Assembly: GCA_012735435.1 (NCBI GenBank)
Contig: JAAYHH010000086.1
Span: 1-48,262, forward strand
Origin: Bacillota bacterium
Lineage (GTDB): Bacteria; Bacillota; Limnochordia; DTU087
Reading direction: 5' to 3'
DNA: 48,262 nt
Positions 1 through 9,878 of this stretch are shown here, piece after piece (position 1 is the first letter of the stretch; each line of letters opens with the position of its first letter). The notes under the pieces were generated by a model. It worked only from the letters and a program-made list of their open reading frames with translations, did no database searches and was not told where the DNA came from. The position numbers were made by a program, and so were the translations under genes.

Positions 1-93
1 AAGGTCCTCCCGGGTGGAACCAGTTTCAAAACTAGCACCACAGGCACAGGTAACTGTTGTCTGATAGTATGGTGGATGAATCTTCTCCTTCAC
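1..93 (-). CDS. rpmE: 50S ribosomal protein L31, 5' part (runs off the window)
   Basis: The first 31 codons read (M)KEKIHPPYYQ, then VTCACGASFETGST and REDL, which is the conserved N-terminus of bacterial L31; the IHP..Y and F.TGST signatures are intact. A CxC pair (C16, C18) indicates the zinc-binding (C+) form, whose second cysteine pair would lie beyond position 1. The start is GTG at 93-91, with GAGGTG at 106-101 seven bases upstream. L31 sits at the base of the central protuberance of the large ribosomal subunit, and C+ forms also act as a zinc reserve. It lies downstream of rho and an M23 peptidase; rho-rpmE proximity is common in Bacillota. The C-terminus is outside the window. Confidence 0.93.
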   Translation of the reverse strand, partial: MKEKIHPPYYQTTVTCACGASFETGSTREDL

Positions 94-157
94 GGCCTGT
101 CACCTCTTTCCCCATTTGGTACTATAATGTTCAAATATGCGATTTACACACCGTAGA

Positions 158-187
158 ATTATAACATGATCATCGGGATGGGCGCAA
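158..187 (-). promoter_or_regulatory. Sigma-A-type promoter for rpmE
   Basis: On the minus strand TTGCGC (187-182) is followed 18 bases later by a perfect TATAAT (163-158), about 65 bases before the rpmE start codon. The -10 is perfect, the -35 matches 4 of 6, and the spacer is slightly long. This suggests rpmE has its own transcript besides any read-through from rho and the peptidase gene. Confidence 0.6.
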
Positions 188-260
188 GCCGCACCCGTGC
201 ACCGGCTCCCTTTTTTGCTGTGCTGCCTATCTTGGAAACTTCTGCAAGACGCCACCGGGA

Positions 261-1382
261 CTAGGGCAAGAGATACTTCTCAGGATCAACCGCTGTCCCT
301 CGATAACGGATCTCAAAATGAAGGTGCGGACCCGTTGAACGGCCTGTGTTGCCGCTGTAGGCAATGATCTGCCCTCGCTTTACACTCTCACCGGCCTTAA
401 CAGCTAACCGGGAGTTATGGGCATATCTAGTCTCTACCCCTTGCCCGTGATCGATGATTACAAGATTGCCGTACGAACCCCGGGGCCCGCTCCATGTAAC
501 CCGCCCATCGGCGGCGGCCCGTATAGGAGTCCCTGTAGGAACTGCTATATCCAGTCCATAGTGCATGCTGCCCCACCGGGGACCAAACCGGGATGATATC
601 CGGGCCCTTGCCGGCCAATCGAAAGCTCTCCTCAACTGACCGTTGGCTCCAACCAGCTGGTAGCGCTGAGCAGCCACTGCCTGCGCCCCTGGAATCACCA
701 GCTGCTGTCCCACCCGCAGGGCGCTGGGATCCGATAAGTCATTGGCTTCAACGATATCCTGAGTCTTGACCTGGTAAGCCCTTGCTATGCTCCACACACT
801 ATCCCCTGGCCTTACTGTGTGCAGGGCTCCATCGATGGTCAAAATGGTCAGCTTCTGTCCTACCTGCAGGCGCTGGGGATCGCTGATCCCGTTGGCCGCG
901 ACAATGGTGTCGATATGGATTCCATAGATCTTGGCGATATCCCAAAGGGTTTGCCCCCGTGCTACTACATGGGTCAGCACCGTGGGTTTCTCTTTTTCGG
1001 AGGATTGATCCGCTAGCTGGCCTTCACCATCAGCCACGGCAGTGACAGTATCAACCGGTATCCCTTCCGTATTGTCCCCATCTGCAGGAGGTATTATCTC
1101 TCCTAGGGAAACGGAAGGAGCACTGCCCGCACCCGCCATGGCCATCAGTTCTTGGAGATCATCAGATAATAGCGAAGCAAATTCGAGATCATCGGGATCG
1201 GGGCCACCTTGATCGGTTCCTCCCAGTAGATCCTCGTTCCAGGTAAACTGAACCGGCGAATCGGAGGTCAACCTAGAAGCCTCATCGGAGACTGTCAAGG
1301 CAACAAAAATCATCAGTATTAAGAGGGTCCATCCCGGGCGCCAGCGGCTGGTGCGATTGTCCTCCAATGCTACCCACTCCAA
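261..1382 (-). CDS. Membrane-anchored LysM-LysM-M23 peptidoglycan endopeptidase
   Basis: 373 residues. A single hydrophobic segment (about 18-32) anchors or exports the protein, followed by an acidic Pro/Asp/Gly-rich linker (about 40-135). Two LysM peptidoglycan-binding modules lie at about 137-181 and 187-231, each with the G(Q/D)(T/S)(L/V)W.IA core. A C-terminal M23 lysostaphin-like metallopeptidase spans about 265-371. Zinc ligands are visible: H274 and D278 in HYGLD and H355 in HLHFE, so it should be active on peptide cross-links in the wall. The longest frame starts at a TTG with a poor ribosome site; a second TTG at 1367, preceded by GGAGTGG, gives a protein five residues shorter and is equally likely. 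It lies between rho and rpmE, 149 bases after rho. A sporulation or cell-separation role is possible, but nothing here proves it. Confidence 0.85.
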   Translation of the reverse strand: MEWVALEDNRTSRWRPGWTLLILMIFVALTVSDEASRLTSDSPVQFTWNEDLLGGTDQGGPDPDDLEFASLLSDDLQELMAMAGAGSAPSVSLGEIIPPADGDNTEGIPVDTVTAVADGEGQLADQSSEKEKPTVLTHVVARGQTLWDIAKIYGIHIDTIVAANGISDPQRLQVGQKLTILTIDGALHTVRPGDSVWSIARAYQVKTQDIVEANDLSDPSALRVGQQLVIPGAQAVAAQRYQLVGANGQLRRAFDWPARARISSRFGPRWGSMHYGLDIAVPTGTPIRAAADGRVTWSGPRGSYGNLVIIDHGQGVETRYAHNSRLAVKAGESVKRGQIIAYSGNTGRSTGPHLHFEIRYRGTAVDPEKYLLP

Positions 1383-1472
1383 TCCTATGGAATCAATTTG
1401 TTAACTTCTTGCCGTTGGGGGCCAAATCCTTTTTTTGCTGAGAAATTCTTCTGTAGGTTTATCTTCCCAAAT

Positions 1473-1494
1473 AAGGCCGGCACTGTCGGCCCTT
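1473..1494 (-). terminator. Weak hairpin downstream of rho
   Basis: On the minus strand AAGGGCCG pairs with CGGCCTT (one bulged G) around a seven-base loop, followed by ATTTGGG. The stem is GC-rich but the T tract is poor, so this is either a weak terminator or an mRNA-stabilising stem between rho and the peptidase gene. Confidence 0.3.
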
Positions 1495-1531
1495 ACTCCT
1501 ATGCCGGAGACAAAGCCGAGGGGCTGTCAGG

Positions 1532-2803
1532 CTATGATGACCGGACATTCTCAGCGAAGGTAGAATTGATGACTATGTCTATTAACTCCGCATTGGACTT
1601 GGTATTCATAATCCGGTCAATGAGAATATCGGTTGTTTCCGCGGTCCCAACGGCGCTGAAGGCCTTCCGCAGGAGCCACATCATCTCCAGTTCCTGCTCC
1701 GTCAGCAGCAGTTCCTCTTTCCGTGTACCCGACCGGTAGATATCAATAGCGGGGAAAATACGCCGTTCTGCCAGGCGGCGGTCTAGATGGAGCTCCATAT
1801 TGCCGGTGCCCTTAAACTCCTCATAAATAACGTCATCCATTCGGGAGCCTGTTTCGATGAGGGCAGTAGCGATTATAGTAAGACTGCCTCCTTCCTCCAG
1901 CTTGCGGGCAGCACCGAAGAACCGCTTGGGACGATGGAGTGCAGCTGGGTCAACACCGCCGGAAAGGGTGCGTCCGCTGGGCGGTACCACCAAGTTGTGG
2001 GCCCTGGCTAGACGGGTAATGCTGTCTAGCAAAATGACAACATCTTTTCCGTGCTCAACCAAACGCCGAGCCCTCTCCAATACCATATCTGCCACTCGAA
2101 CGTGGTTATCCGGGGGCTCATCAAAGGTTGAGCTGATCACTTCTCCATCGACTGACCTCTGCATATCGGTGACTTCCTCCGGCCGTTCATCAATGAGGAG
2201 CACCATCAGCTCAACTTCCGGATGATTGTGGGTTACGCTGTTGGCTATCTTCTTGAGGACTGTAGTCTTGCCGGCCTTGGGCGGGGCCACGATTAAACCC
2301 CGCTGGCCTTTTCCCAAAGGAGCTACAACATCAATTAGTCTTGTTGCTGTGTCTTCCTGGGAGACCTCCAGCCGCAGGCGCTCGTAGGGATAGATAGGGG
2401 TGAGGTCTTCGAAGTTGGGTCGTCTGATGGCTTTTTCAGGGTCGAGGCCGTTGACAGCTATAACCTTTAGGAGAGCATTATACCGTTCATTATCCTTGGG
2501 GGGTCTTACCTGCCCCAGCACTAAGTCACCGGTTCTCAGGTTGAATCTCCGAATTTGAGAGGGTGAGACATAGACATCTTCACTGCTAGGGGTATACCCC
2601 TCTACCCGCAGAAAGCCGTAGCCGTCAGGAAGGATCTCTAGTACGCCGTCTTTGAAATCCAAGCCCTCTCTGTTTGACTCCGCCTTTAGAATTTCAAAGA
2701 TGAGTTCACGCTTGCGGAGCCGTGAAGAACCGGGGATTTCCAGTTCTCTTGCGATCTCCTGCAGTTCCGCCGATGTTTTCTCTTCCAGTTGAGAAATATT
2801 CAT
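1532..2803 (-). CDS. rho: Transcription termination factor Rho
   Basis: 423 residues from the chosen start. Hexameric RNA-dependent ATPase that translocates along untranslated RNA and releases RNA polymerase. In order: an N-terminal Rho_N helical domain ([19 protein letters not shown]), the cold-shock-like RNA-binding domain with GYGFLR, and the RecA-type motor with Walker [10 protein letters not shown], Walker [17 protein letters not shown] and the Q/R-loop region [20 protein letters not shown]. The frame is open 12 codons further upstream, but the ATG at 2803 has AAGGAG at 2816-2811 seven bases away and gives the usual [10 protein letters not shown]-terminus. It lacks the long N-terminal insertion of some Gram-positive Rho proteins. 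Transcription continues towards the LysM/M23 peptidase and rpmE. Confidence 0.97.
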   Translation of the reverse strand: MNISQLEEKTSAELQEIARELEIPGSSRLRKRELIFEILKAESNREGLDFKDGVLEILPDGYGFLRVEGYTPSSEDVYVSPSQIRRFNLRTGDLVLGQVRPPKDNERYNALLKVIAVNGLDPEKAIRRPNFEDLTPIYPYERLRLEVSQEDTATRLIDVVAPLGKGQRGLIVAPPKAGKTTVLKKIANSVTHNHPEVELMVLLIDERPEEVTDMQRSVDGEVISSTFDEPPDNHVRVADMVLERARRLVEHGKDVVILLDSITRLARAHNLVVPPSGRTLSGGVDPAALHRPKRFFGAARKLEEGGSLTIIATALIETGSRMDDVIYEEFKGTGNMELHLDRRLAERRIFPAIDIYRSGTRKEELLLTEQELEMMWLLRKAFSAVGTAETTDILIDRIMNTKSNAELIDIVINSTFAENVRSS

Positions 2804-2859
2804 AACTCCACTCCTTAACCCTGTGTGCTGAATTGCCACTTATCAAAACAGTAGGATTA

Positions 2860-2877
2860 TTGCGTTTAGCAACGCAA
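2860..2877 (-). other. Perfect short hairpin in the rho leader
   Basis: TTGCGTT-GCTA-AACGCAA, a 7-bp perfect stem with a four-base loop, lies about 57 bases upstream of the rho start codon. It is followed by TAATCCTACTG rather than a T run. It could be a leader structure involved in Rho autoregulation, which is known for rho in other bacteria, or simply a chance hairpin. Confidence 0.3.
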
Positions 2878-3012
2878 AATTGCAGCTGCCGCCTGTTAAG
2901 GGAGGCTCATATAAAATCCTTGGACTTGTTCTCGCTGAATGATAGCTGAATTTGTGAGTAGGAGAGTACTCAAGAACATGCTGGCAACAATCAAGGTCAG
3001 ACAGACGATGAT

Positions 3013-3063
3013 GGTGAACCAAAGTCGAGAATGGGAGGCGGGTGGAAGATTGGTTCACCCGCC
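3013..3063 (-). other. Two mutually exclusive hairpins between fba and rho
   Basis: Reading the minus strand just after the fba stop, GGCGGGTG (3063-3056) pairs with CACCCGCC (3044-3037) across an 11-base loop. The overlapping GGTGAACCAA (3059-3050) pairs perfectly with TTGGTTCACC (3022-3013). The two stems share bases 3056-3059 and cannot form together. Neither is followed by a clear T tract. The arrangement resembles a terminator/antiterminator or processing switch but no ligand is apparent. Confidence 0.5.
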
Positions 3064-3082
3064 TGCTGCATTGACAACCTCT

Positions 3083-3937
3083 TTATGCTTTCCCAGAAGA
3101 GCCAAACAGACGCATCTTCTCCTGTACTACCTTCTGCATAGCTTCCCTTGCCGGACCTAGGATCTTCCGGGGATCTATCTCATCGGGAGCGGCTTCCAAA
3201 ACGTTGCGAACAGCTTGTGTGAAAGCTACCCGGAGTTCCGTATCAATATTGATCTTACTGATTCCAAGCTGGCAAGCTTTTCGAATCGCTTCATCAGGCA
3301 CGCCGGAGGCACCATGTAAAACCAAGGGGATATCCACACGCTTCTTGATCTCTTCTAAACGCTTGAAGTCTATCCTGGGCTCCCCTTTATAAACTCCGTG
3401 GGCTGTACCTATGGCTACAGCCAATAGGTCAGGCTGGGCCCGCTCCACAAATTCGGCAGCCTCATCCGGATCGGTCATGGTGGCATCCTGGTCGGAAACC
3501 ACAATATCGTCCTCGGTACCGCCGATCTTGCCCAGTTCGGCTTCTACCGAGACTCCCGCAGCGCGGGCGACATCCACAACCCGCTTTACTAAAGCTATGT
3601 TCTCCTCGAAAGGCAGCTGGGAGCCGTCAATCATGACAGCGGAAAAGCCCTTGCGAATACACACCATAGCCTGTTCAAAACTAGTCCCGTGGTCTAGATT
3701 CAGAGCCACCGGCACAGAAGCGTTTTCAGCGGCCACCCGGGCCATGGCTACGATGTAATCGATGCCGGCGTACTTAAGACCGCCCTGACTCGCCTGCAAA
3801 ATAACAGGTGAACGCTCCTCTTCAGCGGCCGCGATAACAGCCTGCAGGATCTCCATATTGTTTAAGTTGAAGGCTCCTACAGCATAGCCGCCTTCAGCAG
3901 CGGCCTTGGTGAGTTCAGCGACAGTGACTAAAGCCAA
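3083..3937 (-). CDS. fba: Class II fructose-bisphosphate aldolase
   Basis: 284 residues. Zinc-dependent reversible cleavage of fructose 1,6-bisphosphate to glyceraldehyde-3-phosphate and dihydroxyacetone phosphate, cytoplasmic glycolysis/gluconeogenesis. Signature residues of the class II family are all visible: D82-H83 in NLDHG, E134 in VEAELG, H180 in GTAHGVYKG, H208 in LHGASG, and the phosphate-binding N230-D232 in KINIDTE. The start is TTG at 3937, supported by GGGAGGAG eight to nine bases upstream. Tagatose-bisphosphate aldolases (GatY/KbaY) share these motifs, but no galactitol or tagatose genes are nearby and the housekeeping context favours Fba. Its upstream neighbour is the zinc-ribbon gene, 41 bases away, so the two are probably co-transcribed. 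Confidence 0.93.
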   Translation of the reverse strand: MALVTVAELTKAAAEGGYAVGAFNLNNMEILQAVIAAAEEERSPVILQASQGGLKYAGIDYIVAMARVAAENASVPVALNLDHGTSFEQAMVCIRKGFSAVMIDGSQLPFEENIALVKRVVDVARAAGVSVEAELGKIGGTEDDIVVSDQDATMTDPDEAAEFVERAQPDLLAVAIGTAHGVYKGEPRIDFKRLEEIKKRVDIPLVLHGASGVPDEAIRKACQLGISKINIDTELRVAFTQAVRNVLEAAPDEIDPRKILGPAREAMQKVVQEKMRLFGSSGKA

Positions 3938-3978
3938 ATTCTTCTCCTCCCACTTGCCGGGCCGTATTGGGCCCTTGT

Positions 3979-4635
3979 CTATACTCTGTGTCGATAACGA
4001 AAGTCAGCTGAGTCGATGCATGTGAAAGCTCCCTTTTTTAGGACAACCTCCTGCAGCCCTTCCATGGCGGCAAGGTCTTCTTCCCGTTCGGCATATATGA
4101 CTAATGTGCCGCCACACTGCGAACACACAACTTCAACCTTTTCGGAGAAAAGGTCCAGTTCCAGCTGACGATTGCCGCAGCCGCAATACAACTGTCCATC
4201 ATTGGCCCAGGTTTGGAGCCGCCCCAATACTTCCCGCATTATCTCAATATCCACAAATGCAGAGTCAATGGCTCCTGGCACCACTACATTTGCCAGCAGA
4301 TCTCCCTCGGCGGCCAAGAGCTCCTGCACCCGTTCAGCCCGTCCAATCATAGCCAGATCAACATCACTTACAGGGCAAAAGAGCACAAGGGCATCATTAT
4401 GTATAAGCCCCTTGGCGTCAACGAGGATCTCGTGCTGCGTTTCGCATACAATGCAACCGATGTGCAGTTTGTATAAGCGGCTGTGCCGTCCAATCTCTAC
4501 AAGAACATACCCGCACGGGCAGCGAATGATGGTTGGTTTGCTGCTATGTAGCTCGAACAGAGAATAGTCACGGAGTTCGAGCCGACCACATTGGGGACAC
4601 CGCACGGCCACGACTCGTTTGGTATCAATCAACAT
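3979..4635 (-). CDS. Cys-rich multi-zinc-ribbon protein of unknown function (CpXC-like)
   Basis: 218 residues, soluble, with no signal peptide or membrane segment. I do not recognise a specific family member, but four cysteine knuckles are clear: CPQC (13-16), CPC (39-41), CIVC (61-64) and the late pair CGC (151-153) with CSQC (171-174). These suggest two structural zinc ribbons, one N-terminal and one C-terminal, separated by an acidic hydrophobic stretch. The first ribbon resembles the CpXC domain. The ATG start has AAGGGAG about eight bases upstream. It is followed 41 bases later by fba and separated from the upstream gene by a strong terminator, so it leads an fba transcript. A redox- or metal-responsive regulatory or chaperone role is only a guess. 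Confidence 0.75.
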   Translation of the reverse strand: MLIDTKRVVAVRCPQCGRLELRDYSLFELHSSKPTIIRCPCGYVLVEIGRHSRLYKLHIGCIVCETQHEILVDAKGLIHNDALVLFCPVSDVDLAMIGRAERVQELLAAEGDLLANVVVPGAIDSAFVDIEIMREVLGRLQTWANDGQLYCGCGNRQLELDLFSEKVEVVCSQCGGTLVIYAEREEDLAAMEGLQEVVLKKGAFTCIDSADFRYRHRV

Positions 4636-4751
4636 CTAAGTCCACTCCCTTGGCGGCTCAGTTGTAAAGTTTCGCTACCTAGAAACAAACTCCTTTATGA
4701 ACCGTTAGTTTATTTTCCAAGGGGCGTCCTATTCCAGCGGTCCCATTTCAT

Positions 4752-4797
4752 AAAAATCGCCTCCCCGTTCTATCCTTTCCAGTATGAACCGGGGAGG
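4752..4797 (-). terminator. Intrinsic terminator after the bifunctional-nuclease gene
   Basis: CCTCCCCGGTTC pairs with GAACGGGGAGG (one bulged base) around a 15-base loop, followed by CGATTTTTA. It lies about 30 bases after the stop of the gene ending at 4830 and separates it from the zinc-ribbon/fba unit. Confidence 0.85.
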
Positions 4798-4829
4798 CAG
4801 ACTTTATAACTGACGGACCGCCGCTTTAC

Positions 4830-5339
4830 TTACTGGAGATTACGGCGGAAATCGTCGGGGGTGAGATCAGCCAAGAACCGGCGGAATTCTTCCACTTCCT
4901 GATCATGGCTGTCTGCCGAAGCTTTCTCGCCCGCAGCCTCGCGATCAGCGATCATGGCTTGGTTAGCCACAGTATCGGAAACGAAGATCGGGCTCTGGGT
5001 ACGGAGTGCAAGGGCAATGGCATCACTTGGTCTAGCATCCACTTCAACTTTCCCCGTTACCGTCTTAAGGACAATACAACCATAGTACGTCTCATCCCTG
5101 AGGTCCGAGATCACGACTCGATCCACCTGGGCATCCAGCTTGCTCAGCAGGTCCCGCATCAGATCGTGGGTCAGTGGTCGGGGCGGCTTAATCCCTTCGA
5201 GTTCCATGGCAATTGCATTGGCCTCAGCCGGTCCTATCATGATGGGCAAGAAATGCCGTTCATCCATGTCAGTCACTACTACAACCGGGCACATGGCAAC
5301 CTGGTCAATGCCAACTAGCTTCACCTTAACCCGAACCAT
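4830..5339 (-). CDS. Bifunctional nuclease family protein (BFN/DUF151)
   Basis: 169 residues. The DUF151 core is recognisable: an N-terminal V.VKLVGID segment, then LPIMIGPAEANAIAMELEG, PRPLTHDLM, and ARPSDAIALALRTQSPIFV. Plant and bacterial relatives were described with RNase/DNase activity, but the bacterial function is poorly defined. A charged C-terminal helix (about 125-169) follows. The open frame extends 31 codons upstream, but the ATG at 5339 is preceded by GAGAGGTGG at ideal distance and gives the normal family N-terminus. The gene sits alone between pyrG (174 bases upstream) and a strong terminator, with a possible promoter at 5447-5475. Confidence 0.88.
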   Translation of the reverse strand: MVRVKVKLVGIDQVAMCPVVVVTDMDERHFLPIMIGPAEANAIAMELEGIKPPRPLTHDLMRDLLSKLDAQVDRVVISDLRDETYYGCIVLKTVTGKVEVDARPSDAIALALRTQSPIFVSDTVANQAMIADREAAGEKASADSHDQEVEEFRRFLADLTPDDFRRNLQ

Positions 5340-5446
5340 ATCTTCCACCTCTCTCGACTCCCAAGGTGATAACCCATCCATTTCAGCAGCCTCCCAGAAT
5401 CTTGCTACCGATGAATGAACGCTGCCCTTCAATTAATCTCGCGATT

Positions 5447-5475
5447 ATTATATCAAAAGGCTTAGATTCGCGCCA
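5447..5475 (-). promoter_or_regulatory. Probable promoter for the BFN-family gene
   Basis: A perfect TATAAT (5452-5447) lies 17 bases after a weak -35, TGGCGC (5475-5470), on the minus strand. It is within the gap after pyrG and about 110 bases before the downstream start codon. Confidence 0.45.
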
Positions 5476-5513
5476 CCGGGACCTGTACGAGTGTGTGCCG
5501 TTAGCCTCCTATA

Positions 5514-7169
<1,656 letters not shown>

Positions 7170-7217
7170 TTATTTTAGCTCTTATCAGTCAATCAGTAAA
7201 GGTACAGGAACTCCCAC

Positions 7218-7244
7218 AAAAAAGAAGCCTCCCCTAAGGAAGCT
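7218..7244 (-). terminator. Terminator hairpin in front of pyrG (possible attenuator)
   Basis: AGCTTCC-TTAGG-GGAGGCT (7 bp, one G-T pair) followed by TCTTTTTT, an unmistakable intrinsic terminator by sequence. It lies between the DUF624 gene (stop at 7319) and pyrG (start 7136). It could simply end the upstream transcript. Its pyrimidine-rich 5' arm also resembles the pyrG attenuators of Gram-positive bacteria, where extra G residues at the RNA 5' end pair with that arm when CTP is low. Confidence 0.8.
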
Positions 7245-7318
7245 CTGTAATTGGCTGCCTGTTATCACTAAAAAAGGCGGCCCCATAATGGTCAGATACG
7301 GCATGGTAGAGTTCCCCG

Positions 7319-8059
7319 CTAAACCTCACCTTCAATGGTTGTCTCAACGGTTGTCTCTTGAGAAGGTGCATCATCATACTTCTGCATCAGCTCATGATAA
7401 CCAACATTTTGAAGAAAAGCGATGATACCCAGCATCAAAAGCAGTACAGGTGCAGCTAAAATCACACTCAACACAGCTACTATTAGTACTGCCACAGATA
7501 GGATAATGGTAACCACCAGATTATCCAGGGCCAGCAAAGCCGACCGTTTCATGGTCAAGAGAACGCCGATGTTCTGATTAACCAAAAATGGGAAAATGTA
7601 GTTACTCATCAATACCCAAAAAATGAAGAAGTAAATCCAAATGCCGGAAAGCATTTGGATGAACTTATTGGGACTGTTTAGAGTAAAAATCATATCCGAA
7701 CCCAGGATCAACAAAATAAGGACATTGAGCAGTACCAGGGCAACACTTCGCCAGAAAAACTTCCGGAAAAAAGCGAAGAATTCCCGGACCCTCACATCCT
7801 CATTTTGTAGAATCTTGGCAGCAATCCCGTGGACTGCTGCGGTTGCCGGCCCTATGGTCACCAATGTCAAGAAGATAGCTGCTCCGATCACTGCTGAATT
7901 TTGTATATATTTACTGAAACTTGTAACCACCAAGATAGGGAAGAAGCCTGTAACAAACCAGAGGGCACTGGCAGCGATCACCATCCCCAGATAGTCATAA
8001 GAATACCGAATACCCCTGCGGATTACCAGCCATGACTTAGAGATCGATTGCCCTGCCAT
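7319..8059 (-). CDS. DUF624 (YesL-family) integral membrane protein
   Basis: 246 residues with about six hydrophobic helices (about 24-43, 55-80, 105-125, 135-157 and two between 175 and 215). The motif GPATAAVHGIAAK followed by a charged stretch and FF..F is characteristic of DUF624/YesL proteins, which are often found with carbohydrate transport genes; the function is unknown. The C-terminus is acidic and threonine-rich. The start was placed at the ATG at 8059 because AGGAGGAGCGGT directly precedes it; the open frame is 14 codons longer. It follows argS by 42 bases in what may be a speE-argS-DUF624 unit that ends at the 7218-7244 terminator. Confidence 0.82.
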   Translation of the reverse strand: MAGQSISKSWLVIRRGIRYSYDYLGMVIAASALWFVTGFFPILVVTSFSKYIQNSAVIGAAIFLTLVTIGPATAAVHGIAAKILQNEDVRVREFFAFFRKFFWRSVALVLLNVLILLILGSDMIFTLNSPNKFIQMLSGIWIYFFIFWVLMSNYIFPFLVNQNIGVLLTMKRSALLALDNLVVTIILSVAVLIVAVLSVILAAPVLLLMLGIIAFLQNVGYHELMQKYDDAPSQETTVETTIEGEV

Positions 8060-8101
8060 ACCGCTCCTCCTCGCTTGTACAAATCGACGGGCTCTTCCCA
8101 C

Positions 8102-9781
8102 TCACATCTGTTCAGGGGCTGAAACCCCCAGAATCCCCAGTGTAATTTGGAGAACTTGCTTTGTTGCCTGGACCAACACCAGCCGCGCCTCCTGTAGGGC
8201 TTCTTCCTCACCTAAGACCCGGCAGTGGGTATAGAAACTGTGGAAGGTAGAAGCCAATTCATAGCAGTAACGGGCTATCCGATGTGGTTCTCTCCGTTCT
8301 GCTGCCTCGATAATCTCTTCCGGCAGCTGGGCCAGTTTCTTGATTAGATCGATCTCTGCCTCTGTCTGCAGCAAGTTCAGATCAGCCTGGGCCGCCATCG
8401 GCAGCTTAACTCCGTTTTCCTCAGCCTGCCGCAGAATGCTGCAAATACGGGCATGGGCATATTGGATATAATAAACCGGATTCTCCTGACTTTGCTCCAC
8501 TGCTAAGGCCATATCAAAATCCAAGTGGCTGTCGGGAGCCCGCATCAGGAAGAAATATCTAGCCGCGTCTTTGCCAACCTCATCCAGCAGCTCCTTCATA
8601 CTGATAAACCTGCCCGCGCGCTTGGACATCCGCACTTTCTCGCCGTGGCGCAGGAGAGTAACCAGCTGCAGAATGATAACTTCAAAACTGTCTGCCGGGT
8701 AGCCCAGCGCCTGAATGGCAGCGCTCATTCTTGCAATATAACCGTGGTGATCAGGCCCCCAGATGTTAATCAGATGCTCAAACCCGCGGCTGTACTTATT
8801 CCAATGATACGCCACATCTGGCGTAAGATAGGTTGGTTCGCCGTCGGACTTAACCATAACCCGGTCTTTGTCATCGCCAAATCGAGTAGAGGCAAACCAG
8901 ATAGCTCCATCCTCTTCATACAAGTAGCCGGCTTCCTGCATGAACTTTATGACTTCATCCAGCTGGTGCCCTTGGTGCAAATCCCGTTCCCGAAACCAAA
9001 GGTCGAACTCCACTCCAAAGGCGGCCAAATCCGCCTTCTGCTGCTCAACCATCCGGTCGGTGCCCCACCGCTTGCAGAAAGCCTCTTGCTCTTCTTGAGA
9101 CTTCTCTAACAGATCCGGCACTTCCTGCCGCAGGATTTTGGCAAGCTCTATGACGTAATCAGCTGGATAGCCGTCTTCGGGGAACTCAACTTCCAGACCA
9201 GCCAGCTCCTTATATCTAGCAAGGATCGAGAGACCGAAAAGATGTGCCTGCCGCCCCGCATCATTTACATAATATTCCCGGCTTACATCATACCCAGCAG
9301 CCTCCATGATGTTGGCCAGGGTATCTCCAACTGCTGCTGCCCGGGCATTGACAACATTCATGGGACCTACCGGATTGGCACTGACGAACTCCAGGAGTAC
9401 CTTCTTGCCCTGTCCGTAATTGGAGCGGCCGTAGGCATCGCCCTGCTCTTCAATATCCTTTAAAACCTTGTACAGCCACTTGTTGTTAAGCCATAGGTTG
9501 ATAAACCCAGGTCCAGCCACCTCAACACTCTCGACAAAGGTATCTGTCAGGTCAAGGTGTTGAATGAGCAGTTCAGCAATGCGTCGGGGAGCTTGCTTTA
9601 TCTCCCTGGTCAGCTGCATGGCCAGGTTAGTAGCCAAATCTCCGTGGCTCTTCTCCTTGGGTATTTCCAGTTCAATGGGAGGCAGATTTTCGATTATCCA
9701 GCCCTCACTTGCAGCTGCCTTGTTTAAGGCCTCCAAAAAGGCTTGTTTAATCCGGGATTGCAGCTCTAGGGCAATACTCAT
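8102..9781 (-). CDS. argS: Arginyl-tRNA synthetase
   Basis: 559 residues. Class I synthetase charging tRNA-Arg. N-terminal Arg-tRNA-S additional domain (about 1-95), Rossmann catalytic core, and C-terminal DALR anticodon-binding domain (about 440-559). The region normally reading NPTGP(L/M)H(I/V)GH is NPVGPMNVVNARAAAVGD here, so the two histidines of the HIGH motif are replaced by N142 and N145. I believe similar NVVN forms occur in other Bacillota ArgRS but cannot confirm that here. The KMSKS counterpart is RMSKR (384-388). YYVNDAGRQ and WGPDHHGY are also typical. The ATG start has AAGGTG about eight bases upstream. No T-box leader is visible. It lies 97 bases after speE. A tRNA-Arg(CCG) gene is found at 46.2 kb. 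Confidence 0.95.
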   Translation of the reverse strand: MSIALELQSRIKQAFLEALNKAAASEGWIIENLPPIELEIPKEKSHGDLATNLAMQLTREIKQAPRRIAELLIQHLDLTDTFVESVEVAGPGFINLWLNNKWLYKVLKDIEEQGDAYGRSNYGQGKKVLLEFVSANPVGPMNVVNARAAAVGDTLANIMEAAGYDVSREYYVNDAGRQAHLFGLSILARYKELAGLEVEFPEDGYPADYVIELAKILRQEVPDLLEKSQEEQEAFCKRWGTDRMVEQQKADLAAFGVEFDLWFRERDLHQGHQLDEVIKFMQEAGYLYEEDGAIWFASTRFGDDKDRVMVKSDGEPTYLTPDVAYHWNKYSRGFEHLINIWGPDHHGYIARMSAAIQALGYPADSFEVIILQLVTLLRHGEKVRMSKRAGRFISMKELLDEVGKDAARYFFLMRAPDSHLDFDMALAVEQSQENPVYYIQYAHARICSILRQAEENGVKLPMAAQADLNLLQTEAEIDLIKKLAQLPEEIIEAAERREPHRIARYCYELASTFHSFYTHCRVLGEEEALQEARLVLVQATKQVLQITLGILGVSAPEQM

Positions 9782-9878
9782 TCCATCACCTTCTTAGTTA
9801 GACTCACCTTTCTGACACCGTTTAAAACCCCACCGGTGCCGAAAACGCTCTTATGGTTCTTCATCGACCGATAAAGTG

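Noticed and set aside
187-216. Plus-strand terminator-like sequence (AGCCG...CGGCT followed by TTTTTT)
   Set aside because: The stem is only 5 bp, there is no plus-strand gene upstream, and it overlaps the minus-strand rpmE promoter, so I treat it as coincidental.
2843-3058. Minus-strand 71-codon frame between rho and fba
   Set aside because: No ribosome site, no recognisable domain, and it covers the competing hairpins; better explained as untranslated leader.
8525-9109. Plus-strand open frame of 194 codons inside argS
   Set aside because: Shadow of argS; no ribosome site and low-complexity composition following the argS codons.
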